A stretch of DNA of 20,325 nucleotides from Candidatus Methylomirabilota bacterium (GTDB taxonomy: Bacteria; Methylomirabilota; Methylomirabilia; Methylomirabilales; 2-02-FULL-66-22): NCBI GenBank assembly GCA_016208645.1, contig JACQXP010000478.1:1-20325 (forward strand), in the 5' to 3' direction. Below, piece after piece: positions 12,625 to 20,186 of this stretch. Below the pieces are notes generated by a model, which did not search any database, was not told the origin of the DNA, and saw only the letters and a program-made list of their open reading frames with translations. The position numbers and the translations under genes were made by a program. Numbering within the stretch: the stretch's first letter is position 1; each line of letters opens with the position of its first letter.

Positions 12625-15378
12625 TCACAGCTTGGGGGCGATCTCCTCCAGCTCGTACACCTCCAGCACGTCCCCCGCGTGGATGTCGTTGTAGTTGAGG
12701 AGGCCGATGCCGCAATCCTGGCCGCTCAGAACCTCGCGGACATCGTCCTTGAAGCGGCGCAGCGAGGCGATCTTCCCCGTGTGGACCACCCGCCCGTCGC
12801 GCACCAGGCGCACCGAGGCATCCCGCAGCACCTTGCCGTCCACCACGTAGGAGCCGGCGATGGTCCCCACCTTGGAGATGTTGAAGATCTGGCGGACCTC
12901 CACTCGCCCCAGTGCCCGCTCGACGTAACTCGGCTCCAGCAGGCCCTCCATGGCCGCCTTGACCTGGTTGATGGCCTCGTAGATCACCGTATACAGGCGG
13001 ACGTCCACCTGCTCCTGCTCCGCCAGCTTCTGGGCCTTCGGCTCGGGCCGGACATTGAAGCCGACGATGATCGCGTTGGACGCCGCAGCCAGCATCACGT
13101 CGCTCTCCGTGATGGCGCCCACGGAGCTGTGGATGACCTTGATCATGACCTGCTCGGTGCCGAGCCGCTCCAAGGACTCCCGCAGGGGCTCCACCGAGCC
13201 CTGGACGTCGCCCTTGAGGATCAGGCGCAGCTCCTTCACCTCGCCCCGCTGGATCTGCTGGTGCAGCGCGTCCAGGGTGATCCGCGGCTGGCTGATCATG
13301 GTCTCCTGGCGGTGCTTCTCCTGCCGGGCCTGGGCGATCTGGCGGGCCTTGCGCTCGTCCCCCACCACGGCGAAGGTGTCGCCGGCCAGGGGAACGCCCG
13401 ACAGGCCCAGGATCTCCACCGGGGTGGCCGGGTCCGCCTCCGGGAGCTTCTTGCCCTTGTCGTTGATCATGGCCCGGACCTTCCCGTGGTGCAGCCCGGC
13501 CACCACGGCGTCCCCCACCCGCAGCGTCCCGCTCTGCACCAGGACCGTGGACACGGGGCCGCGCCCCTTGTCCAGCTCGGCCTCGATGATCACCCCGCGG
13601 GCCGGCTTGTTGGGGTTGGCCTTCAGCTCCTGCACCTCGGCCAGGACCAGCAGGTTGTCCAGCAGGTTCTGGATCCCCTCACGGCGCTTGGCCGACACCG
13701 GGACGAAGATCGTATCCCCGCCCCACTCCTCGGGGACCAGGCTGTATTCCGCGAGCTGCTGCTTGATCCGATTGGGATCGGCGTTGGGCTTGTCGATCTT
13801 GTTGATCGCCACCAGGATGGGCACCCTGGCGTCCTTGGCGTGGTTGATGGCCTCGATGGTCTGGGGCATGACCCCATCGTCCGCGGCCACCACCAGGACC
13901 ACGATGTCCGTGGCCTGCGCCCCGCGCGCCCGCATGGCCGTGAAGGCCTCGTGACCCGGCGTGTCCAGGAAGACCACGCGATTGACGGCGTGGCCCGGGG
14001 CCTCTACCTCGTAGGCGCCGATGTGCTGGGTGATGCCCCCCGCCTCCGTCGCGATGACGTTGGTGTGGCGGATGGCGTCCAAGAGCGAGGTCTTGCCGTG
14101 GTCCACGTGCCCCATCACCGTGACCACCGGGGCCCGCGGTCGGAGCAGGGTGGGATCCTCGCCCTCGACCGGTTCCTCCACCAGCTCTTCGGGCGAGGCC
14201 CGCTCCACGCCGTAGCCGAACTGTTCCGCCACCTTGATAATCGTGTCGGGGTCGATGGGGGTGTTGATGGTGGTCAGGACCCCCAGTTTGATCAGCCGCT
14301 TGATCACGTCGCTGGCCGTGGCGGACATCTTCTCCGCCAGCTCCTTGGGCGTCATGGCCTCCCCGACCCGCAGGACCTTGGCCACCGGCGCCGCCGGCGG
14401 GGGCGGCGCCTCGGGCTTCGCCTTCGGAGCGGGCGGCGCCTCCTTCGCGACGGCCTTCGGCACCGGCGGCAGGGAGATCTCGGGCTCGATGGGCGGGAGA
14501 TAGACGGGTGCGGCCGGCGCCTCCAGGGCGCCGATGTCAGGCGCCTGCGCCTGCGCCACCACGGGGCGGGGCGGCTCCACGGCGGGACGCGGGGGCTCGG
14601 GGCGCGGCTTCACCCCGGGGACCGGCGCTGCCTTCGGCGTGGCCCCTCTCACCACCGTAGGCCCAGCCGGCGGGGCAGGCCGCTCCGGCCCCCGTGCCAC
14701 GGGTCGCTGCGGCTCCCGCCTGGGAGGCGGGGACAAGGGGGGCCGCGACAGGGGAGCCGCCGGTGCCTCCGGCGCGAGCGGTGCCGCGCTGGGCGGGTGC
14801 ACGACCTTGGGGGGCTCGATCTTCTGCGGCTCCACCGGCTTGACGGGCGCGGCCGGCGGGGCCTCGCCCTGCGGCAGCGCCACGGGTGGGGCCTGCATGA
14901 CGGGACTCGGCGCCGCGGGGGTCGGCGCTTCCGCGGGAGGGGCGGCGAGCATCGCCGGCTCGACCGTGGGCGCATCCAGGGTGACCACCAGCGGTTTCTC
15001 CCGCAGCGCGGCCGCCGGCTGCGCGCGTCGTGTCCTGGGCGTCGCCTCTTCCTTGACCTCCGCCGCCGCGGCCGGCTTCGCACGGGTCCGGGGCTTGGAC
15101 GGGGCCTTGGTCGCGGCGGCCGTGCTCGCCTGCGCAGCCACCCCCTTGCTCCCGGTGGTGCGCCGCGCCGGCGGCTTGATCGCGGTCCCGGTCCCCGGAC
15201 GGATCGTCCGGGCCGGGATCTTGGCGAGGGGCTGGGAGAGGGCCTCGCGGGCCACCTGCTCCTCCACGGAACTGCTGAACGTCGCCGCCTCGATCCCCGC
15301 CGCCTGGAGTCGTTCCAGGACCTCCTTGGTCGTCAGGCGGAACTTCGTCGCCAGATCGTATACTCGAACCATTCCCAC
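12625..15378 (-). CDS. infB: translation initiation factor IF-2
   Basis: This GTPase places initiator fMet-tRNA on the 30S subunit and promotes subunit joining. It has 917 residues when started at GTG 15378, which has GGAGG 8 nt upstream and gives MGMVRVYDLA, matching the usual MGKIRVYELA. An ATG two codons later (15372) is the alternative. An N-terminal IF2_N domain is at about 1-50, then a long Pro/Ala/Lys-rich linker (50-335) and a second IF2_N-like domain (342-375). The G domain has GHVDHGKT (423-430), DTPGH (472-476) and NKID (526-529), followed by domains II, III and the C-terminal tRNA-binding domain. All key residues are intact. It lies downstream of ylxR after a 99 bp spacer with two GC hairpins. 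Confidence 0.98.
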   Translation of the reverse strand: MGMVRVYDLATKFRLTTKEVLERLQAAGIEAATFSSSVEEQVAREALSQPLAKIPARTIRPGTGTAIKPPARRTTGSKGVAAQASTAAATKAPSKPRTRAKPAAAAEVKEEATPRTRRAQPAAALREKPLVVTLDAPTVEPAMLAAPPAEAPTPAAPSPVMQAPPVALPQGEAPPAAPVKPVEPQKIEPPKVVHPPSAAPLAPEAPAAPLSRPPLSPPPRREPQRPVARGPERPAPPAGPTVVRGATPKAAPVPGVKPRPEPPRPAVEPPRPVVAQAQAPDIGALEAPAAPVYLPPIEPEISLPPVPKAVAKEAPPAPKAKPEAPPPPAAPVAKVLRVGEAMTPKELAEKMSATASDVIKRLIKLGVLTTINTPIDPDTIIKVAEQFGYGVERASPEELVEEPVEGEDPTLLRPRAPVVTVMGHVDHGKTSLLDAIRHTNVIATEAGGITQHIGAYEVEAPGHAVNRVVFLDTPGHEAFTAMRARGAQATDIVVLVVAADDGVMPQTIEAINHAKDARVPILVAINKIDKPNADPNRIKQQLAEYSLVPEEWGGDTIFVPVSAKRREGIQNLLDNLLVLAEVQELKANPNKPARGVIIEAELDKGRGPVSTVLVQSGTLRVGDAVVAGLHHGKVRAMINDKGKKLPEADPATPVEILGLSGVPLAGDTFAVVGDERKARQIAQARQEKHRQETMISQPRITLDALHQQIQRGEVKELRLILKGDVQGSVEPLRESLERLGTEQVMIKVIHSSVGAITESDVMLAAASNAIIVGFNVRPEPKAQKLAEQEQVDVRLYTVIYEAINQVKAAMEGLLEPSYVERALGRVEVRQIFNISKVGTIAGSYVVDGKVLRDASVRLVRDGRVVHTGKIASLRRFKDDVREVLSGQDCGIGLLNYNDIHAGDVLEVYELEEIAPKL

Positions 15379-15393
15379 GCTGACATCCTCCAG

Positions 15394-15443
15394 CCCCGCC
15401 TGCGGCGGGGTGGCTCCACCCCCGCCTCCGGCGGGGTGGCCCC
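15394..15443. repeat. tandem pair of GC hairpins in the infB leader
   Basis: CCCCGCC-TGC-GGCGGGG (15394-15410) and CCCCGCC-TCC-GGCGGGG (15420-15436) each form a 7-bp stem with a 3-nt loop. Each is followed by TGGC-CC, giving a 24-bp unit repeated at a 26-bp period with two mismatches. The second hairpin ends about 16 bp upstream of the infB GTG start. Confidence 0.8.
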
Positions 15444-15477
15444 GGCCGTCCATTTCCCGGCGCGGGCCCGACTGTCT

Positions 15478-15762
15478 CTACGCGGCGATGACGCCCCGCC
15501 GTTGCAACGCTGCCCCGAACCGCTCCCGCAGAGCCGCCTCGTCCAGGCCCGGCAGCGCCCGCCGGAAGGCCCGCGGGAAGACGCGCCGATGCCAGGCCTT
15601 CTCGAGGCACGGAAGGGACGCGCAGAGGTACGCCCCCCGCCCCGGCGCCTTCGGCGCATCCACCCTCACGCCCCCGGCTGGGTCGGCGCTGATCCGGACC
15701 AGTGCCCGCTGCTCCCGGATCCGCCGGCAGCCCACGCAGGTCCGCAGCACCGGCCGGGCCAT
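15478..15762 (-). CDS. ylxR: YlxR / RnpM family RNA-binding protein (DUF448)
   Basis: This is a 94-residue basic protein. The family signature RTCVGCRRIREQRALVRI lies at residues 7-24 and GRGAYLC near 41-47, the two segments that form the RNA-binding surface. In Bacillus the homologue (RnpM) binds and modulates RNase P RNA. The ATG overlaps the nusA stop as TAATG, so translation is coupled. The position between nusA and infB is the conserved one. Length is typical, and the C-terminal half is Arg/Leu-rich and less conserved. Confidence 0.95.
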   Translation of the reverse strand: MARPVLRTCVGCRRIREQRALVRISADPAGGVRVDAPKAPGRGAYLCASLPCLEKAWHRRVFPRAFRRALPGLDEAALRERFGAALQRRGVIAA

Positions 15763-17189
15763 TAGCCTGCTTCCGCCTCGTGGCCGATCCCGACCGCGGC
15801 TTCCCCGCCGCCGGGGGGTCCCCCCGCCTCGCCCGCCGGGGACCCCGCGGGTGCCACGGGGCCGGACCCGGTGCCTCCGGCGTCCCGGAGCGCCTCCCGC
15901 GCCGCCTGCAGGATCTTCTCCGCGCTCTTGGGACCGATCCCCTCGATCTCCTGCAACGCCTCGGGCGTGGCCTCTGCCAGGGCCGCCAGCCCGGCATAGC
16001 CCGCGGTCACCAGGCGCGTCGCCAGCTTCTCTCCCACACCCGGCAGGGTCGTGAGCTGTTCCAGCGCCGCGCCCTCGTCCGTGGCGGGGGCGGCCTCTGC
16101 CCGCGCCTCGCCCGCCATCAGGCCGGACAGGGTGGCCTCCGCCTCGCGCTGGAGCTCCGAGGTGCTCTTGATGTCCACCTTCCAGCCCACCAGCTTCGCC
16201 GCCAACCGCGCATTCTGCCCCCGCCGGCCGATGGCCAGCGAGAGCTGGTCATCCGCCACCACCACGCGGAGCGTCCGCGCTTCGGAGTCGGCGGTCACGT
16301 GCCGCACCTCGGCCGGGGCCAGGGCGGCCTTCACGAAGGCGGCCGGATCCTCGCGCCAGGGAATGATGTCGATCTTCTCCCCCTGGAGTTCCCGCACGAT
16401 GGCCTGCACCCGGGCGCCCCGGTACCCCACGCAGGCTCCCACCGGATCCACGTTCCCGTCCTTGGAGACCACGGCGATCTTGGCCCGCTCGCCCGCCTCA
16501 CGCGCCGCGGCGCGGACCTCCACGATGCCCTCGTAGATCTCCGGCACCTCCAACTCGAAGAGGCGCTTCACGAATCCCGGATGCGTCCGCGAGACGACGA
16601 TCTGGGACCCCTTGGAGGTCTTCTTCACGTCCAGGATGTAGGCGCGGACGCGGTCGCCGACCCGGAATTCCTCGCGGGGCAGTTGCTCGCGAACGGGCAG
16701 GATGGCCTCGGCCTTCCCGATGTTCAGGATCGCGTTGCCCTTGATGACCCGCTGCACCAGGCCGTGAACCAGCTCGCCTTCCTTCTCCTTGAAGGTCTGG
16801 TACACCGAGTCCCGCTCCGCCTCCCGGACCCGCTGGATGATGACCTGCTTGGCCGTCTGGGCGGCGATCCGCCCGAAGCTGTGCGCCGGCACGGGCACCG
16901 GACTCTTCACCTCGTCGCCGATCCGGGCGCTCGGGTTGATTTGCAGGGCCTCTTCCAGGCTGATCTCCACCTTGGGATTGGTGGGGGTCTCGACCACCTT
17001 CTTCACCGCGTAGAGCATGAACTGGCCCGACTTCGCGTCGAAGTCCACGCGCAGATCCAGGCTGGCCTGGGACAGGGGAAGGCTCTTGCGCGAGGCGGAG
17101 AGGATGGCGGCCCCCACGGCCTCGATGAGGATGCTCTTCTCGATCCCCTTCTCCCGCCCGATCTGATCAATGACCTGCATCAGGTCCAT
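15762..17189 (-). CDS. nusA: transcription termination/antitermination factor NusA
   Basis: This 475-residue factor binds RNA polymerase and nascent RNA and affects pausing, termination and antitermination. The RNAP-binding N-terminal domain is at about 1-125 (MDLMQVIDQIGREKGIEKSI). An S1 domain (about 135-200) and two KH domains follow, with GACVGYRGARV (251-261) and LAIGRRGQNARLA (318-330). The C-terminus has helix-hairpin-helix repeats at about 380-435 (LPGVGEKLATRL, IEGIGPKSAEKIL) and a Gly/Pro-rich tail. This single HhH-bearing C-terminal region is shorter than the two acidic repeats of enteric NusA. The ATG at 17189 follows GGGAGG with a 6-nt gap. It starts 23 bp after rimP and overlaps ylxR. 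Confidence 0.97.
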   Translation of the reverse strand: MDLMQVIDQIGREKGIEKSILIEAVGAAILSASRKSLPLSQASLDLRVDFDAKSGQFMLYAVKKVVETPTNPKVEISLEEALQINPSARIGDEVKSPVPVPAHSFGRIAAQTAKQVIIQRVREAERDSVYQTFKEKEGELVHGLVQRVIKGNAILNIGKAEAILPVREQLPREEFRVGDRVRAYILDVKKTSKGSQIVVSRTHPGFVKRLFELEVPEIYEGIVEVRAAAREAGERAKIAVVSKDGNVDPVGACVGYRGARVQAIVRELQGEKIDIIPWREDPAAFVKAALAPAEVRHVTADSEARTLRVVVADDQLSLAIGRRGQNARLAAKLVGWKVDIKSTSELQREAEATLSGLMAGEARAEAAPATDEGAALEQLTTLPGVGEKLATRLVTAGYAGLAALAEATPEALQEIEGIGPKSAEKILQAAREALRDAGGTGSGPVAPAGSPAGEAGGPPGGGEAAVGIGHEAEAG

Positions 17190-17212
17190 TCCGTGCCTCC
17201 CACATCCTGCAT

Positions 17213-17710
17213 CTACAGTTCGATCTCCAGGCGCGCCCTGGCGATGAGCCCCCGGGGAATCCTCGCCTGCCGGCCGTCCGCCAGGTCCAGGAGGACTTCC
17301 CCGTCCGCCAGCCCCGCCAGGCGGCCGTGAAAGTTTCGCTGCCCCTGGATGGCCTCGCTGGTGGTGATGCGAGCCGCCTTCCCGGCGAAGCGCAGGAAGT
17401 CCGCGTCCCGGGTCAGGGGTCGGTCCAGGCCCGGGGAGGAGACCTCCAGATTGTAGGAATACGGAATAAGGTCCGCGACGTCCAGATGGTCGCCCAGCTC
17501 TTGGCTGACTCGCTGGCAGTCGTCCAGGGTCACCCCGCCCGCCCGATCCATGTACAGGCGCAGGGTCCAGCCGCGACCCTCCCGCCGGAACTCCAGGTCC
17601 ACCAGCTCCAGGCCCCGGTCGGCCAGGATCGGCTCCGCCAGGCTGCGGACGCGCTCCACGATCTCCGCCGTGCGCTGCGGCGGGCCCTGATCCGCCGGTC
17701 TCCTCTTCAT
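17213..17710 (-). CDS. rimP: ribosome maturation factor RimP
   Basis: This 165-residue factor is needed for 30S subunit maturation. The family pattern is clear: DRGLELVDLEFRREGRGWTLRLYMD, GGVTLDDCQRVSQELGDHLD, and YNLEVSSPGLDRPLT, followed by the C-terminal Sm-like domain (FHGRLAGL, LLDLADGRQARIP). The ATG at 17710 has an AGGGAG just upstream. A longer in-frame extension to 17845 is rejected because it would include the terminator hairpin and does not match the family. It heads the nusA operon and lies 83 bp after the hairpin/T-run. Confidence 0.96.
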   Translation of the reverse strand: MKRRPADQGPPQRTAEIVERVRSLAEPILADRGLELVDLEFRREGRGWTLRLYMDRAGGVTLDDCQRVSQELGDHLDVADLIPYSYNLEVSSPGLDRPLTRDADFLRFAGKAARITTSEAIQGQRNFHGRLAGLADGEVLLDLADGRQARIPRGLIARARLEIEL

Positions 17711-17793
17711 GACTCCCTGGACCGTCCCCCGGCATCCCCCGGACTCGGGGTGGGGGGCCGCCCGGTCCTCTGCTGCGGGCAGGCTGAGCCTCG

Positions 17794-17823
17794 AAAAACA
17801 AAGAGTGGGCAGTCGCCCACTCT
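17794..17823 (-). terminator. strong hairpin with T-rich tail after the EF-G-like gene
   Basis: On the minus strand AGAGTGGGC and GCCCACTCT form a perfect 9-bp stem with a 4-nt loop, followed directly by TTGTTTTT. This is a textbook intrinsic terminator, 64 bp beyond the stop of the EF-G-like gene. It also sits at the predicted start of the transcript of the rimP promoter-like site, so it could act as an attenuator. Confidence 0.85.
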
Positions 17824-17830
17824 GGTCGGC

Positions 17831-17859
17831 AGGGTACCACAGCACCCCGAGGCGCGCAA
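17831..17859 (-). promoter_or_regulatory. promoter-like site for the rimP-nusA operon
   Basis: TTGCGC (17859-17854) and TACCCT (17836-17831) are separated by 17 bp. The -35 is embedded in a 16-mer (17851-17866) that is identical to one in the promoter region of the EF-G-like gene. The predicted start lies at the base of the 17823-17794 hairpin. Confidence 0.4.
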
Positions 17860-17887
17860 GGGAAAAATCGTCTCGCCGCAGGCGGGA

Positions 17888-19984
17888 TTATTCCTCTTCC
17901 TCCTCCACGGGGCGCTTCGCCTCGGCCACGATCTTCTCCTGGATGTGGGCCGGGACCTCCTCGTAGTGGGAGGACTCCATGCTGTAATCCCCGCGGTCGC
18001 CGGTGATGGACCGGAGCCGGGAGTCATACTCCAGCATCTCCGAGAGGGGGACGTTGGCCTTCACCGCCTGGTTGCGCCCCTTGGCCTCGATGCCCAGGAC
18101 TCGCCCGCGCTTGCTGTTCAGGTCGCCCACGATGTCGCCCATGCACTCCCCAGGAGCGACCACCTCGACGGTCATGATGGGCTCGAGCAGGGTGGGCTTG
18201 GCCTGGGTCATGGCCTTCCGGAAGGCCAGCCGCCCCGCCAGCTTGAAGGCCAGCTCGGAGGAATCCACGGGGTGGGTGGAGCCGTCGTAGAGGGTCACCC
18301 GGAGGTCCACCACCGGGTAGCCGGCCAGCGGCCCCCGCTCCATCCCCTCCAGGATGCCCTTCTCCACGGCCGGGATGTAGTTCCGGGGGATGGCGCCGCC
18401 CACGACCTGGTTCACGAACTCGAAGCCCCCGCCCCGCGGCAGCGGCTCCATGTGGATCCAGCAGTCCCCGAACTGGCCCCGCCCGCCGGTCTGCTTCTTG
18501 TGCCGGCCCTGGATCTCCCGCGCCTTGGCCTTGATCGTCTCCTTGTACGGGACCCGGGGGGTCTTGAGGGTGACGTCCACCCCGAATTTGCGCTTGAGCC
18601 GCTCCGCCACGATCTCCACGTGGGCCCGGCCCATCCCCGAGACCACCGTCTCCTTGGTCTGCGGGTCGTAGCGGATCTGGATGGTCGGGTCCTCCTCGCG
18701 CAGGCGGGTGAAGGCGCTGCTCATCTTGTCCTCGTCTCCCTTGGCCTTGGGCTCCACGGCGAAGGAGATGACCGGGGCGGGAAAGGTGATCTCCGGGAGG
18801 CGGATGGGCGCCTTCTCGTCGCAGAGCGTGTCGCCGGTCCCGGTTTCTTTCAGCTTGACCACGGCCCCCATGTCCCCGGCCCCCACCGACTCCACCGGCG
18901 TCTGTTGCTTGCCCCGGAGCAGGAGGAGTTGCCCCACCCGCTCCTTCACCCCCTTGGTGGCGTTCAGGATGGTGGAATCCGAGGTCAGGGTCCCGGCGTA
19001 CACCCGGAACATCGTGACCTTGCCGGCATAGGGATCCGCCACAGTCTTGAACACCAGCGCCGCCGGCGGTGCGTCGTCCTTCACCTCCCGCCGGACGGTC
19101 CCGTTCCCCTTGGCATCGACCCCCTCCACGGCCGGCCGCTCCAGCGGAGACGGGAAGCACTCCGCCAGGAGGTCCAGGAGCGGGGACACCGCGACGTTCC
19201 TGGCCGGGGCTCCGCAGAGGATCGGGAAGAGCTTCTGGTCGCGGATGCCCCTGGCCAGCCCTTCCTGGATCTCGGCCTCGGACAGCTCCCCGCTCTCCAG
19301 GTACTTCTCCAGCAGTCGGTCGTCCGCCTCCGCCACCGCCTCCACCAGGGCGGCCCGCTGCTTCTCCGCCAGGGGCTTCACCGCGTCGGGGACGCTGCCC
19401 TCCGTGGCCTTCCCCGAGCCGTCGGTGGCGAACGTGAACGCCCGCATCCGGACCAGGTCCACGACGCCGGAGAAGCTCGCCTCCTGTCCCATGGGGACCT
19501 GGACCGGCACGGCCTTGGGCGACAGGTTCTTCTGGATGTCCTCCAGCGCGCGGGAGAAGTCGGCCCGCTCCCGGTCCATCTTCGACAAGTAGATGACGCA
19601 GGGCAGCTCCTGGGCGGCGGCCGTGCTCCACACCTTCTCCGTGGAGACCTTCACCCCGTCCGGCGCGCCGACCACCACCACGGCGCCATCCACCACCCGC
19701 AGGGCGTTCTTGGCATCGGTGAGGAAGGCCGCGAAGCCCGGCGTGTCCACCAGGTTGAACTTCCGCCACTTCCACTCGCACCAGGACAGGGCGGCGCTGA
19801 TGCTGATCTTGCGCCGGATCTCATCCTCGTCGAAGTCCGTGGTGGTGGTGCCGTCCTCCACCCGGCCCAGGCGGGTGGTGGCCCCGGCGCAGAACAGCAG
19901 GGCCTCGGTCAGCGTCGTCTTGCCCGCGCCGCCGTTGGCAACCAGGGCCACGTTTCGGATCTTGGCCGTCTCGGGTCGTTTCAT
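17888..19984 (-). CDS. elongation factor G-like GTPase (EF-G-2 type)
   Basis: This 698-residue protein has the full EF-G architecture. The P-loop is NGGAGKTT (17-24) in the G domain. Domain II is at about 305-400 and III-V follow, with the domain IV tip RHKKQTGGRGQFGD (494-507). The variant features match EF-G-2 type paralogues: GRVEDGTTTTDFD in switch I, DTPGF (80-84) with Phe at the usual catalytic His, and SKMD (134-137) at the usual NKxD. Such paralogues bind ribosomes, but their role is less clear than that of canonical EF-G. The ATG at 19984 follows GAGG with a 6-nt gap; the upstream frame to 20044 is not homologous. It is monocistronic, ending before a strong terminator. The C-terminus is a run of Glu residues. 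Confidence 0.95.
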   Translation of the reverse strand: MKRPETAKIRNVALVANGGAGKTTLTEALLFCAGATTRLGRVEDGTTTTDFDEDEIRRKISISAALSWCEWKWRKFNLVDTPGFAAFLTDAKNALRVVDGAVVVVGAPDGVKVSTEKVWSTAAAQELPCVIYLSKMDRERADFSRALEDIQKNLSPKAVPVQVPMGQEASFSGVVDLVRMRAFTFATDGSGKATEGSVPDAVKPLAEKQRAALVEAVAEADDRLLEKYLESGELSEAEIQEGLARGIRDQKLFPILCGAPARNVAVSPLLDLLAECFPSPLERPAVEGVDAKGNGTVRREVKDDAPPAALVFKTVADPYAGKVTMFRVYAGTLTSDSTILNATKGVKERVGQLLLLRGKQQTPVESVGAGDMGAVVKLKETGTGDTLCDEKAPIRLPEITFPAPVISFAVEPKAKGDEDKMSSAFTRLREEDPTIQIRYDPQTKETVVSGMGRAHVEIVAERLKRKFGVDVTLKTPRVPYKETIKAKAREIQGRHKKQTGGRGQFGDCWIHMEPLPRGGGFEFVNQVVGGAIPRNYIPAVEKGILEGMERGPLAGYPVVDLRVTLYDGSTHPVDSSELAFKLAGRLAFRKAMTQAKPTLLEPIMTVEVVAPGECMGDIVGDLNSKRGRVLGIEAKGRNQAVKANVPLSEMLEYDSRLRSITGDRGDYSMESSHYEEVPAHIQEKIVAEAKRPVEEEEE

Positions 19985-20067
19985 CGTGTGCCTCGTCGTT
20001 CCGCGAAATAGGGCGGGTTCGGGTGGCGGGTCGCGTCGCGCCACCCGCCAACCGGGGAGACCTCGTT

Positions 20068-20096
20068 ACCTAACACACTCCCGACCGGGCGCGCAA
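20068..20096 (-). promoter_or_regulatory. promoter-like site for the EF-G-like gene
   Basis: TTGCGC (20096-20091) is followed after 17 bp by TTAGGT (20073-20068), or after 18 bp by TAGGTA. The same 16-mer as at the rimP site covers the -35 (20088-20103). The predicted leader is about 75 nt. Confidence 0.4.
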
Positions 20097-20157
20097 GGGA
20101 AAATGCCGCTCGTCCGGAAGCGCAGATCTTCTCCCAACTGACCCGGAGCCGAAAACA

Positions 20158-20186
20158 TTAACCGCCATGGCGCCAAGAACGCCAAG
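20158..20186. repeat. CGCCAAG-type short intergenic repeat
   Basis: The stretch TTAACCGCC, GGCGCCAAG, AACGCCAAGG is a short array of degenerate CGCCAAG units. I recall similar arrays between genes in many environmental genomes. The ATG at 20167 falls inside it, so that start may not be real. Confidence 0.45.

Noticed and set aside
12580..15765. A 1061-codon open frame on the plus strand
   Set aside because: It is antisense to infB and ylxR, has a His/Arg/Gly/Leu composition typical of mirror frames in GC-rich genes, and shows no motifs. infB on the other strand has every expected motif.
17190..17840. Upstream extension of the nusA frame through rimP
   Set aside because: The extra 217 residues are a shadow of rimP. 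The ATG at 17189 has a good Shine-Dalgarno and matches the NusA N-terminus.
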